From Lachnospiraceae bacterium (lineage in GTDB: Bacteria; Bacillota; Clostridia; Lachnospirales; Lachnospiraceae), in the NCBI GenBank assembly GCA_022787145.1, contig JALFVM010000071.1, positions 1 to 56,700 of the forward strand: a DNA stretch of 56,700 nt. Reading direction: 5' to 3'. The notes below the pieces were generated by a model, which did not search any database, had not been told where the DNA came from, and saw nothing but the letters and a program-made list of their open reading frames with translations. Positions within the stretch are counted from its first letter, which is position 1, and the number at the start of each line of letters is the position of its first letter. This document shows, in pieces, positions 1-8,950 of this stretch. The position numbers and the translations under genes were made by a program.

Positions 1-70
1 CGTTTATGTAGCGGAATACACGGTTTCGATTAATCCGCTTTACTTCCATGTTGCTTGCACCGCGCTTCAT
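1..70 (-). CDS. ROK-family transcriptional regulator, N-terminal fragment (runs off the window)
   Basis: The first 23 codons are present, beginning MKRGASNMEVKRINRNRVFR. This Asn/Arg-rich opening followed by a region headed into a winged helix is typical of ROK (NagC/XylR) repressors, whose N-terminus carries the DNA-binding domain. The start is supported by an AGGTG ribosome site five bases upstream and by a complete promoter at 132-160. The gene reads away from the epimerase and dehydrogenase genes next to it, so it probably regulates them or a neighbouring sugar locus outside the window. Everything beyond residue 23 is missing, so the assignment rests on a short stretch. Confidence 0.6.
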   Translation of the reverse strand, partial: MKRGASNMEVKRINRNRVFRYIN

Positions 71-116
71 CTTATCACCTGCCTGACTCTTTTGTTTTGT
101 ACTTTATTTATGTCTT

Positions 117-160
117 TAATTAAGTATCTTAATTATAGCATCCGCTTTCTGTTTCGTCAA
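117..160 (-). promoter_or_regulatory. Promoter with palindromic operator for the ROK gene at 1-70
   Basis: On the minus strand TTGACG (155-160) and TATAAT (132-137) are separated by 17 bp, an excellent sigma-A promoter. A perfect 19-bp palindrome, TAATTAAGTATCTTAATTA (117-135), overlaps the -10 box and covers the expected transcription start. A repressor bound here would block initiation, so autoregulation by the ROK protein is the simplest reading. That last step is inference. Confidence 0.75.
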
Positions 161-197
161 TTGTAAAGTTCTACAAAATCACCAGTTCAATATTGTT

Positions 198-1100
198 TCA
201 ATTGCCATATTTATTTGTGCCGTGTGAACAGTAATCACAAAATACATGTCTCAGGAAATTGACAGACTGCGCTGCATCGCGGTCCAGAGAAGCTAAATCG
301 GTGTGTTCCACAATATCTCTCCAGATCTTGATATCACTGCCAACCTGTCCGCCAGGAATCACAAACGGCTCCATAACCACATTTCCCTGATAATTCACCC
401 GATGCAAAGCCTTTCCAATCTCTGCCCACGGAGTATTTCCTTTTCCGGGCACACGGCGGTTGTTCTCACCGGCATGGAAATGTCCCAGTTTGTCTCCTGC
501 TGTCAGAATTGCTTCCGTCATACTGTCTTCTTCAATATTCATGTGGAAGGTATCCAGCATCACTTTTGCTGCCGGCTCGTCTACTTCTTCCACAAACTGT
601 ACCGCCTCTTTTGCCGTATTCAAAAGATAACCCTCGAAACGATTGAGCACTTCCAGACAGTAGTCCACACCGCATTCTCCTGCAACTTTCGCAACTGTCC
701 GCACGTTTTTCACACTGCGCGCCCAGTCTCCTTTTTTGTCAATCGGTTTGGAATAGTCCACCGGCCAGTAAGAATAAATTCCGCCGCCCAGCGTATGGAT
801 GTCCAGATACTCCAGTTTTTTGAGCATATCCGTATAGAAGGAAATTGCATTCTTTACAACTGCCTCGTCTGCCGAAGCAAGGTTTTCACTGGCAGCCGGA
901 CCATAACCGGCTGTCAATGTCAAATCATACTCTCTCGCTGCATCTTTGAAGCGATCGAGCCCTGCTTTGTCAAGATCCCGGATTGCAGCCAGAGAGATCT
1001 CCAGAACATCAAATCCAAGTTCTTTTACTTTTTTTATATAGGGAAGCTGATCTGCTCCCCACTCTTTCTCCCAGTAAGCAAAATAAATACCATATTTCAT
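198..1100 (-). CDS. D-psicose (allulose)/D-tagatose 3-epimerase family sugar isomerase
   Basis: A TIM-barrel enzyme of the xylose-isomerase-like family that interconverts ketoses at C3 (psicose/fructose or tagatose/sorbose). Counting from the ATG at 1100, the four metal ligands fall at E150, D183, H209 and E244, with W112, E156 and R215 also present. These are the numbers known for characterised D-psicose 3-epimerases, which supports both family and start. An ATG six bases upstream (1106) lies one base after the AAGGAG ribosome site and is a poor start. The gene follows a mannitol-dehydrogenase-family gene on the same strand, 100 bp downstream of its stop. Together they suggest rare-ketose or sugar-acid use. 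The true substrate cannot be told from sequence. Confidence 0.88.
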   Translation of the reverse strand: MKYGIYFAYWEKEWGADQLPYIKKVKELGFDVLEISLAAIRDLDKAGLDRFKDAAREYDLTLTAGYGPAASENLASADEAVVKNAISFYTDMLKKLEYLDIHTLGGGIYSYWPVDYSKPIDKKGDWARSVKNVRTVAKVAGECGVDYCLEVLNRFEGYLLNTAKEAVQFVEEVDEPAAKVMLDTFHMNIEEDSMTEAILTAGDKLGHFHAGENNRRVPGKGNTPWAEIGKALHRVNYQGNVVMEPFVIPGGQVGSDIKIWRDIVEHTDLASLDRDAAQSVNFLRHVFCDYCSHGTNKYGN

Positions 1101-1146
1101 AAGCATTCTCCTTATTTCTACTCACAATCGATGGTTCACACCATTT

Positions 1147-1196
1147 CGTGTTCCAGATTCTGCAAAATTACTTCAAAAATCAACTTGTCAGTACAC
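1147..1196. repeat. Short intergenic repeat, copy R1
   Basis: The 26 bases at 1171-1196 match 19646-19671 at 23 of 26 positions. The core reads CAACTTGTCAGTACAC here and TAACTTGTCAGAACAC there. At this copy GTGTTCC lies about 35 bp upstream and partly pairs with the end, as in the hairpin form of copy R2. It fills the gap between the dehydrogenase and epimerase genes. Confidence 0.55.
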
Positions 1197-1200
1197 CAGA

Positions 1201-2820
1201 TTATGCGATCTGAGCAAGATATTTCTGTACAGTGGCTCTGACTGCACCCGGTCCTGCAATTTCCTCACGGAACATATCTTCAATCAAAGTTCCGATTCCG
1301 GCATCATAGAGATTAATAAAGAATACACTCTCATTGGAAAGAATCCATTTAAGCTGATCTTTCAGAGTAGAAGGATCTCCTACTACAATACCTTCCAGCC
1401 TCTCTCTGATTTCTTCTGCCATTGGGTCCGGAGCAAGCTCGTATTTGTTGCCCTCATCATCCACGCCAAGCAAATAACGCAGCCATCCGGTAATCGCCAG
1501 CGGAATACCGATGAGTTTTTTGGCATCTCCATATTTTTCCACATAAGACTGTACTGTCACGCCGAAACGAACGCCAAGTCCCTGAGAAGAATCGGTACAC
1601 AGTCTCAGGCAGGTATCGCCAAGATACATATTCGGGAATCTGTCTGTCATCAGTTCGTCCAAAAATGCCTTCGGTGAGAGAATCACAGGATCCGGAACAA
1701 CGTCCATACCTTCTTTGTATCCCACAACATTTGCCAGCTTCAGCATATCCGGATCTCTCATCTCATCCGGGAACAGTTCATAGCCAAGTACACATCCATA
1801 CGGTCCGAGTGCTGTATGAATCGGGTTCAAGCATACCGTTACTTTCATTCTCTCCGATTTATTTACTGTATCACGGTCTGCCACATACACACCGGCTTTC
1901 TCCAGAGCCGGGCGTCCATTCGGAAAACTATTCTCTACAACAAGATACTGTGGTCCTTCCGCATTTACAAACGGAGCGATATAAGTTCTCTTGGACGTGA
2001 TGACTGGCTGCATGTTTTCCACGCCGGCCTCCTCTAACTGGGCTGCAATTTTCTCACTTGGTCTCGGTGTGATCTTGTCAATCATCGTCCACGGAAAAGC
2101 AACCTTGCTCTCATCATTAACATAAGCAACGAATCCATCATCCACAAATCCACGTTTTTTCCATTCTTCTGTCATTTCCAGAACAGCCTCTCTGAATTTC
2201 TCACCATTCTTGGAACAGTTATCCATAGATACCAGAGAAATCGGTGTCGCACCCTTCTTGTAGCGTTCCAGAAGCATCGCTGTCACGATTGCCATCGCGC
2301 TTGTTGCTTTTTCCGGTCCATTCTCAATATCCGTCTCAATAAACGGAAGGAAGTTTCCGTCTGCTTTTTTCAGTGCATACCCTTTCTCCGTAATGGTAAA
2401 GGATACCATCTGAAGACTCGGTGCTGCAAAAATCTCTTTCAGGCGGTTCCATGCCTCAGGCTGATTGCACTGTGCTTTGATTGCCTCAGAAAGTGCTCCA
2501 ACCACTTTTTTGTCCTGTGTTCCATCTCCATGAAGAATCACACTCAGTGAAAGATTATCAAATGGATCATAAATCTTATCTACCACATCATAGTCAAACG
2601 TCTCCACGCAGATGATGCCTCGATCCAGTTCTCCTTTTTCAAGCAGAGTATCTGCGATTCCTCCAAGAAATACGCGAAAAATATTGCCGATTCCAAAGTG
2701 TACCCACTGCGGAGCTTTTTTTGTTGCTTCGGCAACTGCCTCCACGTCATACCCCGGGAGAGTAATATCTGCTTTTTCCCATCCCTCGCGATTTTTGATT
2801 CCTTCATACGTCAGTTTCAT
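1201..2820 (-). CDS. Mannitol dehydrogenase / fructuronate reductase family oxidoreductase
   Basis: A 539-residue polyol-type long-chain dehydrogenase, which reversibly reduces a ketose or keto-uronate with NAD(P)H. The N-terminal Rossmann segment WVHFGIGNIFRVF (about residues 39-51) and the length fit the mannitol dehydrogenase/UxuB/tagaturonate reductase superfamily. Neighbouring gene content (3-epimerase, ROK repressors) points to sugar or sugar-acid catabolism. An AAAGGAG ribosome site precedes the ATG at 2820. Transcription comes from one or two promoters in the 2821-3202 gap, divergent from the ROK gene at 3203. Substrate (mannitol, fructuronate, tagaturonate or another ketose) is not resolvable here. 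Confidence 0.85.
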   Translation of the reverse strand: MKLTYEGIKNREGWEKADITLPGYDVEAVAEATKKAPQWVHFGIGNIFRVFLGGIADTLLEKGELDRGIICVETFDYDVVDKIYDPFDNLSLSVILHGDGTQDKKVVGALSEAIKAQCNQPEAWNRLKEIFAAPSLQMVSFTITEKGYALKKADGNFLPFIETDIENGPEKATSAMAIVTAMLLERYKKGATPISLVSMDNCSKNGEKFREAVLEMTEEWKKRGFVDDGFVAYVNDESKVAFPWTMIDKITPRPSEKIAAQLEEAGVENMQPVITSKRTYIAPFVNAEGPQYLVVENSFPNGRPALEKAGVYVADRDTVNKSERMKVTVCLNPIHTALGPYGCVLGYELFPDEMRDPDMLKLANVVGYKEGMDVVPDPVILSPKAFLDELMTDRFPNMYLGDTCLRLCTDSSQGLGVRFGVTVQSYVEKYGDAKKLIGIPLAITGWLRYLLGVDDEGNKYELAPDPMAEEIRERLEGIVVGDPSTLKDQLKWILSNESVFFINLYDAGIGTLIEDMFREEIAGPGAVRATVQKYLAQIA

Positions 2821-2884
2821 TCTGCTTCTCCTTTCTATGTTCCTATTTCATTTATGTGTTTTGTATTTGTCTTTCGTACAACTA

Positions 2885-3070
2885 TTGTTCATAAGTTATT
2901 TATACTCTATTTTTTCTTAAAACGCAATTGACAATATTTCCAAAAAATTTTCGCAGATTTTGTGCATTTTTTTGTCCGTCCACGGAGCATACTTTCACAC
3001 AGCTCTTATTCATAAGTCATTTATACCTTAATTTTTTATAGAATACAATTGATAATAATTCTAAAAAAAT
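2885..3070 (-). promoter_or_regulatory. Duplicated promoter pair upstream of the dehydrogenase gene
   Basis: The 382-bp divergent gap 2821-3202 holds an imperfect tandem duplication. On the minus strand copy 1 has TTGCGT (2922-2927), 17 bp, TATAAA (2899-2904). Copy 2 has TTGTAT (3043-3048), 17 bp, TATAAA (3020-3025), exactly 121 bp away. Both -10 boxes are followed by the same word, TRACTTATGAA. In copy 2 this is part of the palindrome CTTATTCATAAG (3004-3015). The shared downstream word is a candidate operator for the divergent ROK regulator. The rest of the gap is AT-rich with no gene seen. Confidence 0.6.
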
Positions 3071-3202
3071 CGCTTTATTTTTAGTGAATTTTACTCATAT
3101 TGTTTCTTTCATAAATAGTTGATGAATTTCCCAAAATATTATAAACTAGTAATGTTAGATGTAATGCCATAAGAGCAGACATCAAAATAACCGGAGGTAA
3201 TT

Positions 3203-4336
3203 ATGAAGAAAACAGGAATGACTACGCTTGAAGTACGCACGTACAATAAGAGCAGAGTCTATGAACAAATATATGAAAAGCGTTCCATTTCAAAACAGGA
3301 GATTGCATCAGAATTGCAAATGAGTCTGACAACCGTCACGCAGAATCTGAAGCTGCTGGAGACAGAAGGGATGATTACCATCACCGGCCAGTATCAATCT
3401 ACCGGTGGAAGAAAAGCCAACGCTTACAGTGTTGTTTCTACGGCTGCGATTGCCATAGGGATTGATATCCTGAAAGACCGCCTGCATTTTGTGGCAATCG
3501 ATCTGTATGGGGAAATCATTCAGAAAAAGACTTTAATCGTCCGCTTTTTTGCAGAAGAAGGCTATTACAAAATGCTTGGTGAGAGTACCCAGCGCTTTAT
3601 CGCAGCTTTGCCAGAGGAACTTCAAAACAAAATTCTCGGTGTGGGAATTGCTGTTCAGGGACTGGTATCTGCTGACGGTCAATATATGGTGGATGGCCGA
3701 ATCCTCAATTGTGAGGGAATGACTTTTTCTGATCTGACCGCCTACATTCCCTATCCCTGCCACTTAGAGCATGACTCCACCGCCACAGCTGCCACGGAAT
3801 TGTGGCAGGATCCATCTTTGCAGGATGCGATTATCTTTATCTTAAACCACAACATCGGTGGAGCAATCGTTATCAATGGAAAAATTCATTACGGATTGAA
3901 TCTAAGAAGCGGTGTTCTGGAACACCTGCAGCTGAAAGAAGACGGACCACTGTGCTACTGTGGAAAACGAGGATGTCTTGAGACTTACTGCTCCCTCGAC
4001 AGACTGGAACAAGCCGCCGGCACAGACACGGAAAATTTCTTCTTCCGCCTGCGAAACGGTGACAGACAAAGCAAAGAAATCTGGCTTACCTATATGGACA
4101 ACCTGTCTCTTGCCATCCGCAACATGATGGTGATTCTGGACTGTGACATTGTCCTGAGCGGTTATCTCGCACCATTCTTAAACGAAGAGGATGTCGAACT
4201 TTTGAGAGAACTTGTCCGGCAAAAACTGCCGTATCCACTTGGACATACCAAATTCAAGCTGAATCACTACGGAGAGTTTGCACCGGCAACCGGAGTTTCT
4301 CTTGTCTACATAAAAAACTTCCTGAAAAGTATCTAA
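3203..4336 (+). CDS. ROK-family transcriptional repressor (NagC/XylR type)
   Basis: A 377-residue regulator. A winged helix-turn-helix occupies about residues 15-65 (SKQEIASELQMSLTTVTQNL), followed by a ROK actin-like fold. The ROK zinc signature is present as C251, C253 and C258 in CYCGKRGCLE. Members bind sugars or sugar derivatives and usually repress catabolic genes. GGAGG five bases before the ATG at 3203 fixes the start. It is divergent from the dehydrogenase-epimerase pair and is the likely regulator of that locus. It ends in a strong terminator shared with secA. Confidence 0.9.
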   Translation: MKKTGMTTLEVRTYNKSRVYEQIYEKRSISKQEIASELQMSLTTVTQNLKLLETEGMITITGQYQSTGGRKANAYSVVSTAAIAIGIDILKDRLHFVAIDLYGEIIQKKTLIVRFFAEEGYYKMLGESTQRFIAALPEELQNKILGVGIAVQGLVSADGQYMVDGRILNCEGMTFSDLTAYIPYPCHLEHDSTATAATELWQDPSLQDAIIFILNHNIGGAIVINGKIHYGLNLRSGVLEHLQLKEDGPLCYCGKRGCLETYCSLDRLEQAAGTDTENFFFRLRNGDRQSKEIWLTYMDNLSLAIRNMMVILDCDIVLSGYLAPFLNEEDVELLRELVRQKLPYPLGHTKFKLNHYGEFAPATGVSLVYIKNFLKSI

Positions 4337-4360
4337 ACATACTTTTCAGGAAGTTTTCTT
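4318..4360. terminator. Bidirectional intrinsic terminator between ROK gene and secA
   Basis: A perfect 15-bp stem (4318-4332 with 4339-4353) and a 6-base loop is followed by TTTTCTTTTT on the plus strand. It is preceded by AAAAAA, which gives a U-run on the minus strand. The ROK stop codon lies in the loop. It serves both convergent genes. Confidence 0.92.
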
Positions 4361-4368
4361 TTTATCAT

Positions 4369-6933
4369 TTATTTTTTACGGCCACAGCACTGTTTGTATT
4401 TCTTACCGCTTCCGCATGGACAAGGATCATTCGGATAAATCTTCTCCTCCTTGCGCTGCACCGGCTTATGTGCACTGTCATCTTTGTTTGTTCCAGTCAC
4501 CTGTGCTACCTGCTCACGCTCAATTTTCTGTTCGACACGAACATGGTACAGCAGACGAACGGTATCCTCCTGGATGGTCTGTGTCATGGCATTGAACATC
4601 TCATATGCACTCATCTTGTACTCGACAACAGGGTCTTTCTGTCCATATGCCTGTAATCCGATACCCTGACGGAGCTGGTCCATATCATCAATGTGATCCA
4701 TCCATTTGTTATCAATCACCTTCAGCAAAACGACTCGCTCCAGCTCACGAAGCTGTTCCGGTTCCGGGAACTCTGCCTCTTTCAATTCATAAAGCTTCAC
4801 GGCCTCTTCTTTCAGATCGTGTTTGATTTCATTTTTCTTTTTATCCTTAATGACATCCCATTTCAAAGACTGCACCGGAATAATCTGCGTCATCACAGAG
4901 TTGAATTCATGAAGATCCCACTCTTCCTGATCCACATCATCACTAAAGCACATATCTACGGTATTGTCTACGATATCTGTGATCATATTGTAAATCGCAT
5001 CGCGCATGTTTTCTCCATCGAGTACGCGGCGACGCTCTTTGTAAATAATCTCACGCTGCTCATTGTTGACCGCATCGTAATCCAGCAGATTCTTACGGAT
5101 TCCATAGTTATTGCTCTCGATTTTCATCTGTGCTTTCTCAATCGCACTCGACAGCATCTTATGCTCAATCTGCTCATTCTCCGCAACTCCAAGAGAACTG
5201 AACACACCCATCAGACGCTCAGAACCAAACAGGCGCATCAAATCATCTTCCAGAGAAATGTAAAATCTCGATTCACCCGGGTCTCCCTGTCGTCCGGAAC
5301 GACCGCGCAGCTGATTGTCAATACGTCTCGATTCATGGCGCTCTGTACCGATAATCTTCAGTCCGCCCGCCTCTTTGGCTACCTCATCCAGCTTAATATC
5401 GGTACCACGACCTGCCATATTGGTAGCAATCGTAACGGCACCTGCCTCTCCGGCTTTTGCTACAATCTCAGCCTCTTTCTCATGGAATTTGGCGTTCAAT
5501 ACGGTGTGCTGGATGCCTTCCTTGCGGAGCATTTTGCTCAGAAGCTCCGAAGTCTCAATCGTAATCGTACCAACCAGAACCGGCTGTTTTTTTGCATGAG
5601 CCTCTTTGACCGCTTCCACAACGGCTTTATATTTTTCTTTCTTCGTCATATATACAGCATCATCCAAATCGACACGCTGCACCGGACGGTTTGTGGGAAT
5701 TTCCACAACGTCCATACCGTAAATATCACGGAACTCTTTTTCTTCGGTAAGAGCAGTACCCGTCATTCCGGCCTTTTTCTTATATTTGTTAAAGAAATTC
5801 TGGAAAGTGATCGTGGCAAGCGTCTTGCTCTCACGTTTTACCTTCACATGCTCTTTCGCTTCAATCGCCTGATGCAGACCATCGGAGTAGCGGCGTCCCG
5901 GCATAATACGTCCGGTAAACTCATCTACAATCAGAACCTCATCATCTTTTACGACATAATCCTGATCACGGAACATCAGATTGTTCGCACGCAGTGCCAG
6001 ATCTACATTGTGCTGGATCTCCAGATTTTCCGGATCCGACAGGTTTTCAATGTTGAAAAATTTCTCTACTTTCTTCACACCATCGGCTGTCAGCGTTACA
6101 ATCTTATCTTTCTCATTGACAATGAAATCACCTGTCTCGGTAATCTCCTCACCCATGATTGCCGCCATCTTTGTCATCTCACCGCTGGCCTCGCCTCGCT
6201 GCAGCTGATGTGCCAGAATGTCACAAACTTCATAAAGCTTTGTGGATTTTCCGCTCTGTCCGGAAATAATCAAAGGAGTACGAGCCTCATCAATCAATAC
6301 AGAGTCCACCTCATCGATGATGGCGTAATTCAACTCTCTCTGTACCAGCTGCTCTTTATAAATGACCATGTTGTCACGCAGATAGTCAAAACCAAGTTCG
6401 TTGTTCGTAATATACGTAATATCACAGGCATACTGTTCTCTTCTCTCATCGTTTTTCATCGGATTGAGAACGACACCAACCTTCAGGCCGAGAAATTCAT
6501 GGACTTTTCCCATCCACTGCGCATCACGCTCTGCCAGATAATCATTGACTGTGACAATGTGCACACCTTTTCCTTCCAGTGCATTCAAATAAGCCGGAAG
6601 TGTGGAAACAAGTGTCTTACCTTCACCGGTACGCATCTCTGCGATACGTCCCTGATGCAAAATCACGCCACCGATCAGCTGCACACGATAATGTTCCATA
6701 TCCAACACTCGTCTTGCAGCCTCACGAACCGTCGCATATGCCTCCGGCAAAAGATCATCCAGTGTCTCTCCCTCACTGAGACGTTTTTTAAATTCTCTCG
6801 TCTTGCCCTGAAGTTCCTCGTCACTCAACGCAATCATCTGCGGTCTCAGTGCTTCTATTTTATCTACAGTACCAATGATACGTTTTACTTCACGCTCACT
6901 GTGTGTACCAAACAGTTTTGTTATAATACTCAT
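4369..6933 (-). CDS. secA: Protein translocase ATPase SecA
   Basis: An 854-residue motor ATPase that drives preproteins through SecYEG at the membrane. The Walker A motif MRTGEGKT lies near residue 101, the Walker B DEVD near 208, and the later conserved motif [10 protein letters not shown] follows. The C-terminal zinc-binding tail [13 protein letters not shown] (SecB/ribosome-binding SEC-C domain) is intact. Length fits a single housekeeping SecA rather than an accessory SecA2. AGGAG nine bases before the ATG supports the start. The leader holds a promoter and a possible attenuator hairpin. Confidence 0.98.
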   Translation of the reverse strand: MSIITKLFGTHSEREVKRIIGTVDKIEALRPQMIALSDEELQGKTREFKKRLSEGETLDDLLPEAYATVREAARRVLDMEHYRVQLIGGVILHQGRIAEMRTGEGKTLVSTLPAYLNALEGKGVHIVTVNDYLAERDAQWMGKVHEFLGLKVGVVLNPMKNDERREQYACDITYITNNELGFDYLRDNMVIYKEQLVQRELNYAIIDEVDSVLIDEARTPLIISGQSGKSTKLYEVCDILAHQLQRGEASGEMTKMAAIMGEEITETGDFIVNEKDKIVTLTADGVKKVEKFFNIENLSDPENLEIQHNVDLALRANNLMFRDQDYVVKDDEVLIVDEFTGRIMPGRRYSDGLHQAIEAKEHVKVKRESKTLATITFQNFFNKYKKKAGMTGTALTEEKEFRDIYGMDVVEIPTNRPVQRVDLDDAVYMTKKEKYKAVVEAVKEAHAKKQPVLVGTITIETSELLSKMLRKEGIQHTVLNAKFHEKEAEIVAKAGEAGAVTIATNMAGRGTDIKLDEVAKEAGGLKIIGTERHESRRIDNQLRGRSGRQGDPGESRFYISLEDDLMRLFGSERLMGVFSSLGVAENEQIEHKMLSSAIEKAQMKIESNNYGIRKNLLDYDAVNNEQREIIYKERRRVLDGENMRDAIYNMITDIVDNTVDMCFSDDVDQEEWDLHEFNSVMTQIIPVQSLKWDVIKDKKKNEIKHDLKEEAVKLYELKEAEFPEPEQLRELERVVLLKVIDNKWMDHIDDMDQLRQGIGLQAYGQKDPVVEYKMSAYEMFNAMTQTIQEDTVRLLYHVRVEQKIEREQVAQVTGTNKDDSAHKPVQRKEEKIYPNDPCPCGSGKKYKQCCGRKK

Positions 6934-6962
6934 GCTCTCAAACTCCTACTTTCAGATTTGCG

Positions 6963-7035
6963 AAAAAAAGTGTGCCTCCGCACACACTATCAAAATACAT
7001 CACTCTATTTTACCACTTTACAGGAAAATTAACAA
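6963..7035 (-). promoter_or_regulatory. secA promoter and leader hairpin (possible attenuator)
   Basis: On the minus strand TTGTTA (7030-7035) and TAAAAT (7007-7012) are 17 bp apart. The leader then forms a short hairpin, GTGTGC-GGAG-GCACAC (6970-6985), followed directly by seven T residues (6969-6963), before the secA ribosome site. This looks like a weak terminator inside the leader. Whether it attenuates secA is inference. Confidence 0.5.
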
Positions 7036-7072
7036 TGAATAATTCATAAACTTTGTGTGTACATATGCATTC

Positions 7073-7119
7073 GTGTTACTGTTTACAGTAACACTCATTC
7101 AGTTGCTGTGAACAGTAAC
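7073..7119. repeat. Two adjacent palindromes of a short repeated word
   Basis: GTGTTACTGTTTACAGTAACAC (7073-7094, self-complementary apart from its two central T residues) is followed by GTTGCTGTGAACAGTAAC (7102-7119). Related words occur at about 223-234 (GTGAACAGTAATC) and 39505-39517 (CTGTGAACAATAAC). They could be operators or remnants of a small dispersed repeat. They lie between secA and gntR. Confidence 0.4.
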
Positions 7120-7148
7120 CTCATCCACAATTACACATCGGCACACAA

Positions 7149-7190
7149 TGTAAGAAGACGGAGACATCCGTCTGTCCCCGCCCTCTTACA
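7149..7190 (-). ncRNA. Long 3' hairpin downstream of the gntR gene
   Basis: The arms 7149-7166 and 7173-7190 pair over all 18 positions in the minus-strand transcript when G-U pairs are allowed. In the plus-strand transcript three positions would be A-C mismatches. The structure is therefore adapted to the minus-strand RNA that leaves gntR (stop at 7224). No U-run follows, so it resembles a 3' stabiliser or processing hairpin more than a classic terminator. Confidence 0.55.
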
Positions 7191-7223
7191 TAAATTAGGT
7201 TGATTTATTCACAAATAGTAAGA

Positions 7224-7925
7224 TTATTTTTCTTCTACAAAATAGGTCTCCTGTATTGCCTCGTACAGATTACTCTCATCCTTATTTTTAATGATTTCGC
7301 AAATCCGTTCATGGGCTGCATACAGTTCCTGACCTCTTCCGCTTTTTATCATGTGCGCAACGCTGTCTTTACGCATAGAATACGTCAGCATTCTTACAAT
7401 TCCGTTGATTTTTTCCATGAGCGAATTATGGCCCATCGCCATAACCGCATCATGAAATTCGTTGTCGGCCTCAAAGGCCCTGTCTACATCGTAGTCTTCT
7501 TTCAGGAATTCTTCTTTCAGTGCTGCAAGTTTTTCTGTGACCTTCGCAAATCCTTCTTCGTCATTTTTCAGGATTGCAAGATGCAGGACAGACACTTCTG
7601 TCATTTCACGAAGCTCCATCAGGCTGTCATAATCTTCTTCTTTGCAGAGAATAATGCCATAAATCATCGGGTCGATCATACTCTCTGAAAAGCCTTCGCA
7701 TACATAGGTTCCTTCTGCTCTTTTTATCTCCAGAACACCTATATAGACCAGTATTTTGATAGCCTCCCTTACTGTGCTTCTTCCAATTCCGAGACTTTCA
7801 GCCAGTTCTGTCTCTGTCGGAATTTTATCTCCCGGACGAAGCTGCTTGTCCAGTATTGCCTGTGTCAGACGGTCGATCACCTGCTGCACCATTGACTTAT
7901 TGTTGATTTTTTTGAGATTCACCAT
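7224..7925 (-). CDS. GntR-family regulator, FadR/FCD subgroup
   Basis: 233 residues. The N-terminal winged helix (about 10-72) has PTETELAESLGIGRSTVREAI, abbreviated here as the classical GntR recognition region. The C-terminal all-helical FCD ligand domain keeps the Asp/His metal-binding pattern (NEFHDAVMAMGH and AAHERI). FCD regulators commonly sense sugar acids or other carboxylates and repress the linked pathway. It is the last gene of the TRAP-transketolase-SDR run but also has its own promoter (7995-8023) with an operator candidate just upstream. It is the best candidate to bind the three ACATCNGATGT-like sites at 8030, 9016 and 13702. Confidence 0.92.
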   Translation of the reverse strand: MVNLKKINNKSMVQQVIDRLTQAILDKQLRPGDKIPTETELAESLGIGRSTVREAIKILVYIGVLEIKRAEGTYVCEGFSESMIDPMIYGIILCKEEDYDSLMELREMTEVSVLHLAILKNDEEGFAKVTEKLAALKEEFLKEDYDVDRAFEADNEFHDAVMAMGHNSLMEKINGIVRMLTYSMRKDSVAHMIKSGRGQELYAAHERICEIIKNKDESNLYEAIQETYFVEEK

Positions 7926-7994
7926 GTCCTACATTCCTCTTCACTCTTCCAGATATATTGAGATATTTCTTTGTTTATTTGTTTTATTGAGATT

Positions 7995-8040
7995 ATTTTA
8001 AGGATTTGTGATTATTTTGTCAATATCGAACATCCGATAT
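7995..8040 (-). promoter_or_regulatory. gntR promoter and operator candidate
   Basis: TTGACA (8018-8023), 17 bp, TAAAAT (7995-8000) on the minus strand. The imperfect 11-bp palindrome ACATCCGATAT (8030-8040) lies six bases upstream of the -35 box. It resembles the sites at 9016-9026 and 13702-13712. Confidence 0.7.
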
Positions 8041-8097
8041 CTTACATAAAATATATAGGAAGAATATAAAACTGGTGTCCAAAAAAATCAGACAATA

Positions 8098-8856
8098 TTA
8101 ATCCATATGAGATCCGCCGTTGATGTCGATTTCTTCACCTGTAATATAAGAAGCCTCTTTGGATGCCAGGAATACGATTGCTGCTGCTACTTCTTTTGTC
8201 TCACCCGGACGTCCCATCGGAATTCCATCGATTACTTTGTCTGCATCTTCCTTCGGAAGAGATTTCCAGATTTCTGTGTTGATCAGACCTGGGCAAACAC
8301 TGTTGATTGTAACACCTTCTGCAGAGATTTCTCTGGAAAGGTTTTTCGAAAATGCCAGAACAGCAGCTTTGGAAGCAGAATAGTGAGCTCCTCCGAAGAC
8401 ACCGCCTCCTCTTTTACCGGATACAGAAGACAGGTTTACGATTCTTCCGTATTTTGCGGCGCGCATTGGTTTCATAACTGCCTGTGTGCAGAGGAACAGA
8501 CCTACCATATTTACCTCAAAGATTCTTCTCATATCGTCTGCTGTCATATCTTCTACTGTCACTTTCTGAGAAATACCAGCGTTGTTAACGAGTACGTCAA
8601 TTTTTCCATATTTATCGAGAACAGCCTGTACCATAGCGTCTACAGAATCTTTATTGGTAACGTTTACGACAACACCCATTGCGTCTCCGCCCATAGCTTT
8701 GATTTCTTCTACTGTTGCATTGACACCTGCTTCGTTCATATCTGCGATTACAACAGATGCGCCCTGCTCAACAAAGCTCTTTGCGATTGTTTTACCGATT
8801 CCTTTTGCAGAACCACTTCCAGTTACGATTACTACCTGACCATCAAATTCAAACAT
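8098..8856 (-). CDS. Short-chain dehydrogenase/reductase (SDR)
   Basis: A 252-residue classical SDR that should oxidise or reduce a hydroxy/keto group with NAD(P). The nucleotide motif is TGSGSAKGIG (residues 12-21), slightly longer than the usual TGxxxGIG. NNAG is at 91-94, and the catalytic Ser143/144, Tyr159 and Lys163 (YSASK) are present. It lies between split transketolase and gntR, 181 bp after the transketolase C gene. That gap holds a hairpin and an operator-like site, so it may have separate control. A polyol or sugar-acid dehydrogenase role fits the context. Sequence alone does not separate this from 3-oxoacyl-ACP reductase, but no fatty-acid genes are nearby. Confidence 0.88.
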   Translation of the reverse strand: MFEFDGQVVIVTGSGSAKGIGKTIAKSFVEQGASVVIADMNEAGVNATVEEIKAMGGDAMGVVVNVTNKDSVDAMVQAVLDKYGKIDVLVNNAGISQKVTVEDMTADDMRRIFEVNMVGLFLCTQAVMKPMRAAKYGRIVNLSSVSGKRGGGVFGGAHYSASKAAVLAFSKNLSREISAEGVTINSVCPGLINTEIWKSLPKEDADKVIDGIPMGRPGETKEVAAAIVFLASKEASYITGEEIDINGGSHMD

Positions 8857-8950
8857 GATTTTATTCTCCTTTTCTATTTTTGCGTTCTATATAATGAAAT
8901 ACCTTTTTCCTTTTTCCCTTTGTTTTGCTGTTTTCCCTTTTTTCTTTTTT

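Noticed and set aside
4693..7032. A 779-codon open frame on the plus strand opposite secA
   Set aside because: It is antisense to a full-length, clearly real SecA. It has no ribosome site, and its composition (rich in His, Cys, Phe, Leu, Ile) is what reverse-complementing this gene gives.
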